A stretch of 64,000 bases of DNA from Ostrinia nubilalis (taxonomy: Eukaryota > Arthropoda > Insecta > Lepidoptera > Crambidae), in the NCBI RefSeq assembly GCF_963855985.1, contig NC_087093.1:16755001-16819000 (forward strand), written 5' to 3'. This document shows positions 29,238 to 41,690 of this stretch, piece after piece. The notes under the pieces were generated by a model. The model was not told where the DNA came from. It ran no database searches and saw nothing but the letters and a program-made list of their open reading frames with translations. Numbering within the stretch: the stretch's first letter is position 1; each line of letters begins with the position of its first letter. Both the position numbers and the translations under genes were made by a program.

Positions 29238-31850
29238 ATATCCAATGTAACAAACTAGTAAATATTTAGAGTAAAATGTAGTCATTAAACTACCATAAAC
29301 ATTACTGGCTATGGCTATACTTGTTGATGATGCGATCAGTCTTATTTGTTCTTAAAAGTGATTAATAATTCATTTAATCATTGCTTCATGTTTATACTCG
29401 TAGCTGAGAATTCTTCTGTGTAACGGAACTACTAGTATATTGAAGGTTAGGTTAGCCCCACATAACCTACCCTGTCTCCGCAAGGTAGATATGCGATTCA
29501 ACGCATTTTTTCCCCGTAAAAAAAAAGGTGACATTCTTAGAACCTACATAACTAGTGATTTAATTCATAGAAAACCCGAAGAGGCTATCATCTTGTCAAA
29601 AGTGACATTGATGAGTTGTGCTTTTGATAGTGACTTTTTGACTCTTGTCACTCTCGATTGTTTTGGTTGAGTGGTGCTTTTAATTAGTTACAGTTTTACA
29701 CGGTTTTCCTGAGCTGTCACATCAGGACTTGGCAAATCGTCACTTAAATTTAATGTAGCAGCTAGTGGCTGAATTTTATGAATTATTGTGCATTTTCACG
29801 CCGCGTCTGCGCGAGTATGCTGAGTTATGAATAACTGTGTGAAAATGCTGGGCGTAAAATCTGATTTATTTTCTATTACCCAGAACTGAAACTACTTCTG
29901 TCGGTACTATTTGTTGTACCTTTTACACTCGTAAGTGCTTCATTAAAATGTTCGTATAAACAACTTACGGGTGTACCTAAGGGTAGGCAAGTAGTAAGAA
30001 ATTACGATAAACAACTTACAAATCCACTCAAAAAAGCAGTTGTAGAGTGCATGAGTTGGTATACTAAAAGTCCCCGCCTCCTACAATTAACAAAATCGTA
30101 AGTTACATGTGAGTAAAACTTATAAGATTATGTTAAAGGCGGCCGGCCATAGTTACCCTCTACAAAGATGAAGAAGAGAATTTAACAACAAATGAAAATC
30201 TGTTCTTAGGAATATGAAAACGTCAATAAAATTTGTCCTGGATCCGCAGAATTGGGTCGGTAGAAATTTGGGTTAAAGCTCAAAAACTATTTGTTGGTTT
30301 CCGCACAGTTCTGTTGGCCTCAACCTTACTGCTGTCTGTCAGTCATTGATAAAAATAGACATCACGTGGGTCCAATCCATCGCTATACTTCACTCGTGTG
30401 CCAAATATACCCAGGTCGAACGATAACATCATGGCAATGTGTCTTTGTAAAGGTATTTTAATGTTACGAACCTTTGAACTATTCGAGATCAGATTGTAGA
30501 GACATTAAAACGAGGAAAACGCATTTAAAAAACATTTACATGAAACGCATGATACATTTCTCATGTAAGCGAATGGGAATTTATATTGAAGTTTTTGGAA
30601 GGAAATAAGGAGAGTTACAGGATAGTTCAAGATTAACGCCAGGGTATATTGGTGCACGATAGGACTGAGGGTAACTAAAAATGTTTTTCGAATGTCTTTC
30701 TTTAACTGACGAATTTTACGACCAAACAACTGCGTGGAAGGTTTTAAATGATAACCCTTCCTTTTGACTATTATACAATAATATTTGTGATTAAAAAAAT
30801 CATGTCATATGTTACAAAAATTAAAAATACGACTACAGTGTAGTATGATGTAGAGTTCAGGTAGTATGTCAAATATTTTGTTTAAATTATTTTGAACTTA
30901 ATAATACATAATTTCGAATGTTTAGAAAAGTTTGCTTCACTATAGCTTACTCGTGCTTATTCCTTCACCTGATTACCTTTTCCCGAATTCTATATCGGGC
31001 AGGACGAGGTCAATGTCCCCGTTCCTAACCCCAGTAGTGGGAAGCGCGAGAGTGGCAGAAGTCGGCCAGCGGCGCTGACTGACGGCCACACGAGCCGTGG
31101 ACATAAATTCCTTCGATTGTTTTCATAATACCTAAAGATATTTTCAGATGGGGCACGTGATGGGATTGTAACATTTGTAACTAAGCTCCATTTTGTTAAT
31201 TTAACATTTCATGAATGCTTATTTTCTGCCTGAAAAAGGTACGTGTTGAGGAAAACTCAAGAGGAATAAAATTGAACATTTAATTGTAAAATAAAGCATT
31301 TAACTTGCGGTTTTTGACTTAATTCTGAATATTTTTATTTTGTAATTTGATTTGGTACGCGTTACGGTTAGGAGTGGAGTTTCTTAAAATCCGTTCTAAG
31401 CATATGACGTCTACATCCTGTAAGGAAGTAGGTTCCTTAAAGGAACCTACTAGCCTTTCAAGTTAGTAGGTTTCTGAGATTTCGTGATTAATCAATGAGT
31501 GGTATTTCGCTTTTAATTATGTAAATCTTCTAGATTTAAGTCTACCTAAGCAAGTAGAGTTAATTTTCTGACAAAATTTGTCTTTCATCTAATAGCTCGT
31601 CCCAGTTCTCTGTGGTTTAGGTTATTTGTTCATTTTATTGCGATAACTATACGTTTAAATGGTAATATACTTAGATTATCTCTAAGTCGTCCATAAACCT
31701 TTTATAGACTGATCCACCTTGATTGCGGCTGATGTCACCGACTTACATGCAAACACGTAGGTACCTACTTGTTGCAAATAAAGCAACGCTAAATAATTTA
31801 CTTGTTATAAAATGTAGGTGTACTCTTAGTGCGTATTAATATAACATAAG
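29238..31850. other. Unassigned DNA, small palindromes
   Basis: No exon is supported. 29789-29848 has GCATTTTCAC and GTGAAAATGC arms. 31010-31095 is GC-rich (GCGGCGCTGACTGACGGCC). Frames of about 75 codons at 29440 and 30505 have no recognisable motifs and no codon bias argument. Confidence 0.3.
31428..31452. repeat. 25-bp palindrome AGTAGGTTCCTT-A-AAGGAACCTACT
   Basis: Twelve-base arms are exact reverse complements around a single A. AGTAGGTTT(C) recurs at 31463. The element could extrude as a hairpin. Function unknown. Confidence 0.6.
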
Positions 31851-31852
31851 GC

Positions 31853-31960
31853 TGGGTTGCACCATTTTACTTTAACTTTAACAAACGTCAAACTCTATAC
31901 AAAATCAGTGGTTATAGTCATGGTTAAAGCAAGGTAGTGATGGTCAGCCTTAGTGATTAT
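31853..31960. mobile_element. Small MITE, GGTTGCACCATTTTACTTTA family (decayed)
   Basis: GGTTGCACCATTTTACTTTA, then ACAAACGTCAAACTC and ATACAAAATC, shared with the better preserved copy at 49789-49897. The right terminus here is eroded (GTTAAAGCAAGGTAGTGATG). Confidence 0.5.
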
Positions 31961-32006
31961 AGTGTTCTCACTGGGGTCCTAGGTGGCCGCTATAGGTAAT
32001 AACATA

Positions 32007-32525
32007 CACTCAACATCAAATAAACCGCACCTTCCGCGACGCGAACTGTAAAGATTTTCTTCTGACACAATTATGGTACCCCAACAATATTGGTGTTATT
32101 AGAAAGCCCAATAAATATCCTTAAAGAAAAGTACATTTCATTTCTAAATAAATGATTAACATATACCATAAATGTGACTTGAAAATAGACCTCACTTTGG
32201 GCTCACCTCTGGGATCAATTAGACCAATTTTTATGGTTATAAAACCAAATAAACATCTCACGTGTCCTCTTTAACAGATGGATAGCGATTAATCCCAACT
32301 TAACAGTTTTGTAGTCATAAAAAATGGCTATAGCGTAACTACCTATTTTTTGAAGAAGTGACTCTGGATCCTTGTAAAGACACATTTTTGGGGTAAAAAC
32401 CTTTCCTTTAATGAAATGAAGTTTAGAACTAGGCTTTCAAATGGTACCAATGTTGGTGGGAAGTGAAGATGCATACGTTTGATATGTGCTTGTCGCGGGA
32501 GGTGCGATTTATTTGATGCCGAGTG
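32007..32525. mobile_element. 519-bp TA-flanked MITE, copy 1
   Basis: Ends CACTCAACATCAAATAAACC and (reverse complement of the right) CACTCGGCATCAAATAAATC, followed by GCACCT(T/C)CCGCGA, giving ~27-bp inverted repeats. TA flanks both ends (32005-32006 and 32526-32527), as for Tc1/mariner-derived MITEs. It has no transposase and is the sister of 36018-36539. Confidence 0.75.
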
Positions 32526-32527
32526 TA

Positions 32528-33760
32528 GTTTGGAGAGAAAGCGTCACTTACTTCGTAAAGAGATCAAGTCTAATTCTAACTCTATTGGAAAATATTTCCC
32601 CAACGTTTTCACGAATATATTTTCTAACATGTTAATTTCTTTTTTTCAGGTAAATTGTGTTGCCAAAGTGACCGTGACCGTAACGCAGTAAGTGCAACTC
32701 GTTTATTATGAGTGTTTCCTACAAGCATTTTAGTTGCGCGTGTGCGTATGCGCAACTTAGTTTGGACATTGCGGATAAATCTAAAATAGGCGCGCTTTTT
32801 ACTCCACTAAGCTGTAGCCACCCATTGCAGCCAAGAAGTTGGAATTTGCGGGTTTGTTTATTCATATTTTGTTCTTTGTGACTTCAGTTTTGAACAACTA
32901 AATTGATTTTGATAAACCGTCAACTGATGACGTTGATTGACGTCCCACTGTCTCTACATTCATCGTCATTTTATCCAATTATCTTAGCCAATGAGCATGC
33001 TCTACCCCCGTTTCCTCAGTACCTAGCTACTGCTAGCTATCTTCTTTTATTCGATGGTCCATCGTTAAGGAGGGAGAGTCATGCTTTTTGATGTATGTTG
33101 GAGGAGAATTAGGTTACGTTCAGCAGTGAATCCTTAACGGAAATCTTGAGATGATGACAATTTGGTTTTGTTCGGCTAACTATGTTAAGCTACAAGATTT
33201 ATCCACTGTCTTTCGTTATTTTTTCCCAAGAAAGTTACATTACAAAAAGAACTCAAACTCTACAATCGTGATCGTTTCCTAACATATTCATAAAGCACAT
33301 GTCTAGCTTCTACGCGAGCTTTATAGTCGTGTATATTTGTGTACCTGGCGTACGTGACTCCGGGATCATTTGGATCACGAAACTGGGAAATATGAAAGGA
33401 TATACTCAGACCTACGAGAAGTATTTAGTAAACTCTTAATGCTGAAAGATTAATCGTAAGTTGGTTATTAAATGTGTTAGGTTTCACTAAATTCCTGCAA
33501 AGTGGTTTGAAAAATGAGTCATATGAAAATAATTGTATGAAGGTGTCTAAGTTATTCTATTTGGAATTGAAGAATTGTATGATAGAAATTTCAAAATTGA
33601 TCACAATTTCGCATTTTAGTTGTACATACTTAAATTGTAAAAAACTTTATAATTTTGCAGTATGCTCATTTATCAATGAGCTATTTTTATAAACACAGAT
33701 ACCCACGACCACGAGTATACATAATTGTTAATATTATTTATTGCATAGACCGTATTTTCA
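32528..33760. other. Unassigned DNA
   Basis: No exon or repeat terminus. The block 32640-32690 has a polypyrimidine run then CAGGTAAATTG, resembling an acceptor next to a donor, but with no frame to support an exon. Confidence 0.3.
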
Positions 33761-33761
33761 A

Positions 33762-34170
33762 CCGACTTCAAAAAAGGAGGAGGTTCTCAATTCGACCCGT
33801 ATGTTTTTTTTTTTCTATGTTTGTTACGCGATAACTCCGCCAATTATGAACCGATTTGAACAAATCTTTTTTCGGCGTTATAGGTAATACCTCAATGGTG
33901 GTCCCATTTAAATTTAATAATAAAAAAAACAACCCCCAAGGGTGGAAAATTGGGGATGAACTTTTTTATACGCAATATCTCCGCCGATTATAAACCAATT
34001 TGAACGATTATTTTTTTGTTGAATAGGTATTATCAAAAGGGTGGTTTCATGTGAATTTGAAGAAAATATTTCACCCCCAAGGGTGGAAAATTGGGGATGA
34101 ACTTTTTTATACGCAATATCTCCGCCGATTATGAACCAATTTTTTTTGGTCTCAGTTTACTGCCTACCTT
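33762..34170 (+). repeat. CCGACTTCAAAAAAGGAGGAGG repeat with internal 130-bp duplication
   Basis: Begins ACCGACTTCAAAAAAGGAGG, a widespread insect interspersed sequence. The block GGGTGGAAAATTGGGGATGA ACTTTTTTATACGCAATATC TCCGCCGATTA(T) occurs twice (about 33941-34000 and 34081-34132), i.e. tandemly duplicated. GCGATAACTCCGCC is an earlier diverged form at 33827. Noncoding. Confidence 0.55.
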
Positions 34171-34235
34171 CAGTGGTAACATCAAGGTAATAATTAGTTA
34201 ACTAAAAAGCAAGAAATAAGTCAAATTTTATTAAA

Positions 34236-34440
34236 AAAAATAAAACCGACTCCAAAAAACCTACACTAAAACGTAGAAAAATAATTACTAATTACCTACT
34301 TATTTATTAGGACGAATTATTAATATTTATGTAGGTATACCATGATTGATGATACTTTTGGAGTCGGTGCCAAGATTATGAAACATGTAAAGTTTGCCTG
34401 CACAGGTTTTATGGAGTTGGTTTTATTTTTTTTTATAAAA
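34236..34440. mobile_element. ~200-bp inverted-repeat fragment with ACCGACTCC ends
   Basis: AAAAAATAAAACCGACTCCA at the left and (reverse complement of the right) AAAAAAATAAAACCAACTCCA at the right form inverted ends. An inner GATACTTTTGGAGTCGGTGC is a further copy of the terminal word. Probably a small MITE of the family that carries the GACTCC/GGAGTC word. Confidence 0.45.
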
Positions 34441-36015
34441 TTTTACTTATAAGTTGCATTATGAACATTTACGTGCTATCCTTCCAGTTATTAAACGATG
34501 CATCTTGTGCATAATGAGCTCGGCCTGCAAGAGTCCATAGATAACTTAGGCATATAGGCGCACTCGGGTGACCTAGACTATTCTGGTCCACAATGGCCGG
34601 TCGGATTTCTAGCCCGGTCCGACCGGTTCCGTCATGTCTTAGGAACATTCTGCACTCACATGCCAAGCGATTTGTTACTAAGTAATATTGTAAAGAGGTG
34701 AAGTTTTGCAAGTTTACTTGTGGAAGTAATCTCTGGAATTACTTAACGATTTTGAAAATTCTTTCGCCCATCGACAGCTGCATCATTCTTAAATGGCTTT
34801 AGCTATATTACCTTTTTTAATTTAGCCTTAATACCATAAAAATAAGGCGAACTTAATGCCATAAACGTATTTTTTGCAAGTACCTAACCTTCGGGTTAAA
34901 CAGAAGCTTCTTTCTATCTCAGACCAAAATTAACGCGTGCGAATCTGTGATGCGTGCTTCTGCTTTATCCTACCATACGTTTTTTTAAATCTCTAAAGAA
35001 AAAAAAAAAAAAAAAGAGAAAAAGTCACTATAATTTGTTTTTACTTTATAATAGCTAACTAAACCACCAGACAGACGTTTTCCTGTCTTCCGAAGAATCC
35101 ATAAGAAAAAAGCACTTTCCAAAGCTTTCCGGGGAACTTTTTCAATTTCACTTTCTTTAAATGCTGAACTTTTTTTTAATGTTACATAGAATATTAATTT
35201 GCACTGTTAATTTAATAATAGGCAGTTTAAATGCAATTGAATAAGCTTTCCATCAACGATGCTTTACTTATCGCAATGTTATCAAATATGCGTGGGCTCT
35301 AAGCCCGGGCCATTTCTCGTGTGGGTAGTATAAGATATTACAAAGCCCATTTTCTGGTTTGCTTGGAAGTAACATTAAATTAGCAGAGTTATACTCGACA
35401 TTAGGTGCGACAAAATCTTACTCCCGCGCTATAAATATAATGGTATTTAAATCACTTATATGTATTATCACATTCATGTAAATAATAGGTTTGAGAAACT
35501 TATTATGTGTTCTGTTTACATAATAATGTTACACTTTTCCGAAGTAGTTAGGTACAGTTGGTAGATAAATGCCTATCTGAAGACAATCGTAGACTGTGGA
35601 CATTCGGTTTCGAGTCGAAATCGTGATTGCTTTCTTTACCTCGTCCCCAAATACGTATTTTATTTCTTTAAACCTATAACTTTGAGAAATGCGTTTACTC
35701 TGGTGGTTTTCATTTCCACTTGCACATGGGAATCTCACCTACCTTTGTCATGACCATCCTAGTGTCATAAGTTCATTTGGAAGTTTGGCGCCAGGTATCT
35801 ATTTACATTATGATAAAAGAAATTTTATCTTCATGACCGTGACACTTAGAGCAATATTATTACTGGTGTGTGACAAACAAGCAGTAAACAACTCCAATCT
35901 ACGGAACAATCGCGCTGGATGACGTCAGTTGCGTCTGAGTTATTGTATTTTATCTCCAAACAGATTTTCTTTTGTGTTTTTTTGAGAATAGCTTCACTTA
36001 GCATAAATTCTAAAG
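34441..36015. other. Unassigned DNA with a GC-rich repeat-like segment
   Basis: 34500-34680 holds GAGCTCGGCCTGCAAGAGTC and GGCCGGTCGGATTTCTAGCC CGGTCCGACCGG, GC-rich and partly palindromic, probably an interspersed repeat scrap. A 17-base A run at 35003-35019 might be a poly-A tail. No exon is supported. Confidence 0.3.
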
Positions 36016-36017
36016 TA

Positions 36018-36539
36018 CACTCAACATCAAATAAACCGCACCTTCCGCGACGCGAACTTTAAAGATTTTCTTCTGACAAAATCATGGTGCCCCAACAATA
36101 TTGGTGTTATTTGAAAGCCCAATAAATATCCTTAAAGAAAAACACATTTAATTTCTAAATAAATGATTATCATATACCTACCATAAATGTGACTTGAAAG
36201 GAGACCTCACTTTGGGCTCACCTCTGGGATCAATTAGACCAAATTTTATGGTTATAAAACCAAATAATGATCACACGTATCCTCTTTAACAGATGGATAC
36301 CGATTAATCCCAACTTAACAGTTTTATAGCCATAAAAGTTGGCTCAAGCGTAATAGCCCATTTTTTGAAGAAGTGACTCTGGATCCTTCTAAAGACACAT
36401 TTTTGGGGTAAAAACCTTTCCTTTAATGAAATTAAGCTTAGAACTAGGCTTTTAAATGGTGCCAATATTGGTGAGAAGTGGGGATGCATACGTTTGAAAG
36501 TGCTTGTTGCGGGAGGTGCGATTTATTTGATGTTGAGTG
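36018..36539. mobile_element. 522-bp TA-flanked MITE, copy 2
   Basis: Ends CACTCAACATCAAATAAACC and TATTTGATGTTGAGTG, with TA on both sides (36016-36017 and 36540-36541). It is collinear with the copy at 32007-32525 throughout (e.g. CCCAACAATATTGGTGTTAT, CTCTGGGATCAATTAGACC), with scattered substitutions and small indels. Its right terminus (GTTGAGTG) is closer to a perfect match with its left end than in copy 1. Confidence 0.8.
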
Positions 36540-38727
36540 TAGGTTTTAAAATAAATAAATATCTCTATGAGTTGGTTTCCTTCCTATTAGATTACACCTT
36601 CGTAGGCCAGTGGTCTCTGTTCCGAGTTCAATTTCAAAGTATGATCATGAACTTTCTGATATTCCACTAGTTCTGGAGTGTCTATTATTCATTAACTACT
36701 ACTACGGCCTACCACCAGTGTTTCGGTAGATGAATGGTAGATGGCCTACCACCAGTTACTCATCTCAAGTCTCCCGACGACTTGACCCTCTTTTATCATG
36801 GTCCACGGATCAAGTCCTCGGCTTAATTTTTGAATATAATTTCTTCCGTCATCTGGGTCCCCCAATGTGCATAAAAGGTCTATTGTTATGACGATCATAT
36901 GATGCTCGCTTCCATCTCAGGCCTAATTGACACATAGGGTGATGCAGGCCAAGATTTTCTTCTTTCGTCCACAACATTCTTCGAGCCCTTGAAGTAACTA
37001 GTCCAGCTAGGCTGCGCACGCGCCTACAAAGGGACAATGGGCGCGACCGGCCCGACTGGTAGTGTCAGGTTACTTGGCTCTTGTACATTTGTTTATGGCT
37101 TAGATGCGCAGAAGATAGTCTTGTGTAAATAAACAAAAGCCATTTTGTTAATGCTTGTTTTAATACTGCAATTTAAGATACTCAATACTTAAATATTTAT
37201 TGCCAACTAAAATATTTATTGCCAAACACAATTTTGTAATTAAGTTTTACAATAATGGACCCTGACGGGCACGCAACTTAAGGGCTCGGAGAGAGGAAGT
37301 TTAAGATATTGCTACCAATCGCTAGTACTGTTTACCTCTATCCCTAGGTCTATAGAAAGTGGTGTTATAATATCTCCACTATCTATTTTAGATGTGTTAT
37401 CTTATTGAAAACGTGTAGGATTAGAAAATATAACTCTACATTTCTACTACGTACAATGGCTCCGAACCAAGGAGAGACGACTTACCTCTCTAGTTATTTA
37501 GATATTAATTGGCAAAACATGTTAAACCTTAGTAGGTAACGCTGTAAATAAAGTCTGATAGTATATGAATGGTGTAAGAACTTTTGAATTAAACAGAATT
37601 TCAGTTCATTTTACCGAAACAATGCACAGTATGCGCACAAACTGCAAGGAATTCGCTGCATTATCACCACGCCCACCGACGTCTTATCAGTGGTTCTTAT
37701 TTCTTATCAGTTAGAGTTGAAAATGCTTAAAGAATTTTACAAGAAAACTTGGCAAAGCTCTGGGGTCAACAGCCTCTCGATCGCCATGCTCGTACGTGCG
37801 GTCTCGCTGCGGCGATTTTTTGCAACATTCCACCACCCAGTTTGGAGTTTTGACATGAAATGCAGTAATGACGCAAGGAAATTAGTTCCAGGCTTAATCT
37901 AACAGGAATTTTGAATTTTATCGAACTTTAGTCACGGTTCTGACATCACAAATTTCTTTGTTGTTTGTCTGTCTGTAATTGGATTGCATCGTATAAACTA
38001 TTACCACCCTTTTCCATGAAAAACCCAACAGTTAATAATACGAAAGTTTACTTATGTCGTACATTTAAATTCTTTAACAAAGTACTATTCCAAACACGCA
38101 ACGAAAAGAGCTTTCCTACAATACTCATATTAAATCTATGAAATACGATCGATTGTGTTGTCAAACGATCGTAAATAATTCGGCGTAGCTAGACCGAGTC
38201 ATTTCCCTTGCTAATTGTCCGCAGCCCGCAAGAGTGTACTCTGTTATTTGCATTCATTACTGCAACATACTCATCCTTTGATATCATAATATGTTAATCG
38301 CATTACATTGTGTTTAAAATTGAAATAATATCTCTCAATGGTAAATTAAACTTCGAAGGCCGCAATACAATATAGTTTTGTTGTTGGTTTGGAATGAAGA
38401 AACAAGTTTCTCTGTGTCTCTCATATCTTCTGTGTCTGTCAGTTAAGAAGACTATGATCAGTAGGCAAGGTCTGTCCCTGTCCATAATTCATCCTCAATC
38501 ATCGTTATCAAGTAAAACGTAGCAATTCTAGGTTAAAAAAAAAATCTCTTTTCAGTCGTTACACTCTTGAAAGAGCAAAGATGTCGTCTCATGAGTTAAG
38601 TTTGGATATTGCTCGCCTTAAAATATCTCCATCTATCCACCTAGTCGTTCTAAATATGGCTTCTCTACATTCCTGAGATTATAAAGGGAGATTCTGTCGC
38701 ATTGTGTGTAGCTTCCGGGCTTAATAA
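36540..38727. other. Unassigned DNA with SINE-like scraps
   Basis: 36895-36965 (GATGCTCGCTTCCATCTCAG GCCTAATTG) matches the SINE-like block at 41594 (GAAGCTCGCTTCCACCTTCG GCCTGAT). GCCTACCACCAGT occurs twice (36707, 36744). A short direct repeat AAATATTTATTGCCAA lies at 37190-37224. A 70-codon plus-strand frame at 37690 has no recognisable feature. Confidence 0.35.
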
Positions 38728-38933
38728 GAAACCAACACCCAGTATGACTCGATTTTGTATGTAGAGCCGTTGCGAAACTATTTTTTTGTTTTAAATAAAT
38801 TATGTATGTGTAAATTAAATTAAATTCATTGAAACCAACACCCAGTATGACTCGATTACAAAATGTAGAGCCGTAGCGAAACTACTTTTTTGTTTTAAAT
38901 AAATTATGTGTGTGTAATTAAATTCAATAGCTT
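38728..38933. repeat. Two tandem ~103-bp units
   Basis: GAAACCAACACCCAGTATGA CTCGATT and TGTAGAGCCGT(T/A)GCGAAACTA then TTGTTTTAAATAAATTATGT occur at 38728 and again at 38831 (offset 103). The units differ by several substitutions and a small indel (TTTTGTA against ACAAAA). No larger array. Confidence 0.8.
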
Positions 38934-39830
38934 TTAGAACACTTCATCAGTAATAAGCACACACTTAAGTGCTTGTAATGTTTGCCTAGATTGGGTCAAG
39001 GTTCTTCAGCTTTCTGCTTTACCATATTTATTTATAGTTTCGTGCGTGTCTAACTAAGCATTGAATCTGTTTGCATGGATATGTTTGTCTGTATATGAAA
39101 TATTAATCATAATTATGTCGTCATTATCGTGGAATTCGGAAAGTTTGAGTTTATTTTTAGATTCTATAAATTCCGAGTTATATTTAGATGGTCTGATCAA
39201 GTTTGTGAATGAAGGTGAATATAATGGATAACTTCACCTTTCTTTAGGTCTGTTAAATAAGCAATGAAGTATTTTTCAGTTCTTTCTGGTGTAATTCGAA
39301 CTCAAATAAACGTAACAACTAAAATATTGCTGAAAATGTACTGCGATTCAACTTCTTTTGTTGAAGAACTTAGACTTGGTTTTATTCTAAAATATTTTAG
39401 TCCCGTTCTACATAAATGCAGACACTAAAATTCAATTTTCCTGCTAGTCTCTCAAAATTTATGATCGTGACTCTTCTTCTTCTCATTCCTATGATAAGTT
39501 CTTTTCCTTCATAAAGCTCCTTATTTTTCTATCCATGAATATAATATCCCTCACGTATAAAACAATGGAGCTATAATTTCTATAGATGAAGCCACTGACA
39601 ATAACTAGTGCATCATAAATCTTAGCCTTTAAGGACTGACAGTTGGCCGGCCGCTACTGCCTTATATGTAAAGGTAAATAAGAAACCTATTTAAGTATAA
39701 TACCTAAGTAGATATGTCTGCGAATCGTGATTATAGCTAATGCTATAAATCAATGAGTAAGACATGTCAGTGTTTGTTTGTATCATCTTAAGCATTCAAC
39801 CTTCATCTGGCTTTTAAAACATTTTCCGTT
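38934..39830. other. Unassigned AT-rich DNA
   Basis: Nothing coding or repeat-like could be supported between the tandem pair and the RTE tail. Confidence 0.35.
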
Positions 39831-39831
39831 T

Positions 39832-39982
39832 CAGCCAAATGACGTCCACTGCTGGACAAAGGCCTCCCCCAAGGTTTTCCATAGTGAACGGTGCTGCGCT
39901 GCCCGCATCCAGGCTCTTCCCGCGACCTTTACCAGATCGTCGGTCCACCTAGTAGGAGGCCTGCCCACACTACGTCTAATAT
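39832..39982 (-). mobile_element. RTE-clade 3' coding tail (minus strand)
   Basis: CAGCCAAATGACGTCCACTG CTGGACAAAGGCC, GTGCTGCGCTGCCCGCATCC AGG, CGCGACCTTTACCAGATCGT CGGTCCACC is the reverse complement of the last ~45 codons of the lepidopteran RTE reverse transcriptase (RWTDDLVKVAG-like ... Q-W-T-S-F-G-stop). Well preserved; the apparent plus-strand frame here is a shadow. Confidence 0.75.
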
Positions 39983-40803
39983 AACGTGAAATCGTTACAG
40001 TTAGTCAAAATGAGTTTAAACCTACCTACAGATAAAGCTACTAGAATAAGTTTCCTAATCGCTCACGCTTATTTTGATGACCGTGTGGACCGGTAAGCTC
40101 ACGAAAGACTACATGGACACCGGTTTAAATCCTGATAGGGGAAAACTTTAATATAAAATCTATTTGATAGGTAAGCTATGCTTAAAGTTATTGGTGTGAT
40201 TGTTGCATAAATTCTCTAAGCATTGAGGGATAAAAAACATTTTAAAAGCTTTGGCCACACATAAATACTCTGGAATACAACGTACCAGATAAAAAAGCAC
40301 ACGAGAACTGCACAAACTTTGCAACACGTATATTTAAGATTAATTACCTACAATTTATAAGAGCGAAGACGCGAAATAGTCGCCTGTATCAAAAAGGATG
40401 TCTCAATAAGCTTTAGGCAAAAAGCTTTTGTGTAGGAGACAGTTTAAGAGCTTTTGCGTAAGCTCTAACGAGAGCGCGTCATTACAAAAGTTCGTTAGCG
40501 TTACTTTCTCTCCGTTTCATTCATCAATAGTTTCACAATGATTTATTAACCTATTCTTAGAATGAGTTGGGACTGCTATAAGATAGTTTGAAACATAAAA
40601 TTTTGTAATTAAGATAAATCAAAACTATTGCATCTCATTCATTAATTTATTAAGTAACCTTTTGGAACCTTAATCGTACAAAAATGTAATGAACTCTACC
40701 AAACCTTTTATTTAAGACACAAGTTTTTGCTGAGTAAACATGCTCCATCTTAAAATTCATCATCACTGCCTCGTACTATCTGTTGAGATTGAGGTCAAAC
40801 GTT

Positions 40804-40870
40804 AGACTCTGCTTAGTAAAAGATTTTCAAGTGAAAATATCCTAAAGAGATCTTTTACTAAGCAGAGTCT
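40804..40870. repeat. 67-nt hairpin with 21-bp perfect arms
   Basis: AGACTCTGCTTAGTAAAAGAT (40804-40824) and its exact reverse complement (40850-40870) enclose 25 nt that themselves contain TTTTC-AAGT-GAAAA. Outside the perfect arms GT(T/C) continues the match on each side. It has the size and shape of a microRNA precursor, but an unbroken stem is also what a recent tiny MITE would show. Confidence 0.6.
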
Positions 40871-41570
40871 GACAACAACTACTACTTTAATAAGTATTAA
40901 ACAATAATTTAACTGGGTTTATGTTTTTGATTATTGCTCTACAGTCTGCAAAAAATATTTTTATTTGTTTTGACCCTATCACTTTCACTGAAGCAAAGGT
41001 ATCATTCTTGGTGTTATGTAGGGTTGTATGTAGGTCACCACCGTCTGTTGCGCAGCTCCCTAAGGGACTCACATCAGGCCCTTGGTCAGACAGAGATGGG
41101 TGCACCAAATACAAAGGGATAGAAAGGGACAACATACAATTACAGCTGATTTTCATCAATTCTCGGTATGCCCCGAAATTAGTCGAATTGCGTCGGAAGT
41201 GTTACGTTTTGATGAATGAATGGAGTAGTTGTTAACAATGAACTCATGGAAAATTTCAACGTGTACCTTAATTACGTGTACATTCGGTTAATTGAAAATA
41301 AATATTAAAAATCTTGTCATCAGTTACATTTTTATAGATTTCGTCGTTACTTTTGTTTGTAAGAGTTAGGTGAAAATCGTTTAATAGATACGACGAGTAT
41401 GTGTGGCTTAGGATTTTGAATAATATTTAATGAAGCCTTATCTATAGATGGTTACAAACTTAAAGCAGGTGGAAATTCTAATCATGAGGACAATTATTAT
41501 GTTACATGCATTTACAGCAGTTACAGCATTGTTGTGTTCTGGCAGTTAGAGGTAAGATAGCCAGTTCCTC
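40871..41570. other. Unassigned DNA; overlapping frames not supported
   Basis: Overlapping frames on both strands at 40887-41235 (about 90-104 codons) share the same GC-richer segment (CACCACCGTCTGTTGCGCAG CTCCC). Opposed long frames usually mean neither is real. The GC patch resembles a decayed repeat. No start context or splice evidence. Confidence 0.3.
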
Positions 41571-41572
41571 CG

Positions 41573-41690
41573 TGGTTGAGGATTCCGGGTGAAGCTCGCT
41601 TCCACCTTCGGCCTGATCGTCATTTACCATCAGGTGAGATACAGGTCAAGAGCTTCCTCGTTGTGGATAAAAAACAAAAAAAAAACATTA
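41573..41690 (+). repeat. Lepidopteran SINE-like element fragment
   Basis: GCTCGCTTCCACCTTCGGCC, GATCGTCATTTACCATCAGG TGAGATACAGG and CGTTGTGGATAAAA, ending in an A-rich run (AAAACAAAAAAAAAAC). The A-rich end immediately after GGATAAAA is SINE-like. Related scraps lie at 310-420 and 36895-36965. Confidence 0.55.

Noticed and set aside
32640..32691. Acceptor-like TTTTTTTCAGGTAAATTG
   Set aside because: Acceptor and donor words are adjacent with no exon between, and the upstream frame has no coding features.
33770..34140. Possible CRISPR-like direct repeats
   Set aside because: Only two or three copies of a ~60-bp repeat in a eukaryotic interspersed element, with no regular spacers.
40070..40145. 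tRNA-like word ACCGGTTTAAATCC
   Set aside because: Resembles a B box, but there is no A box, acceptor stem or cloverleaf pairing around it.
40887..41235. Overlapping frames of 62-104 codons on both strands
   Set aside because: Three frames share the same GC-rich patch, so the lack of stops is compositional.
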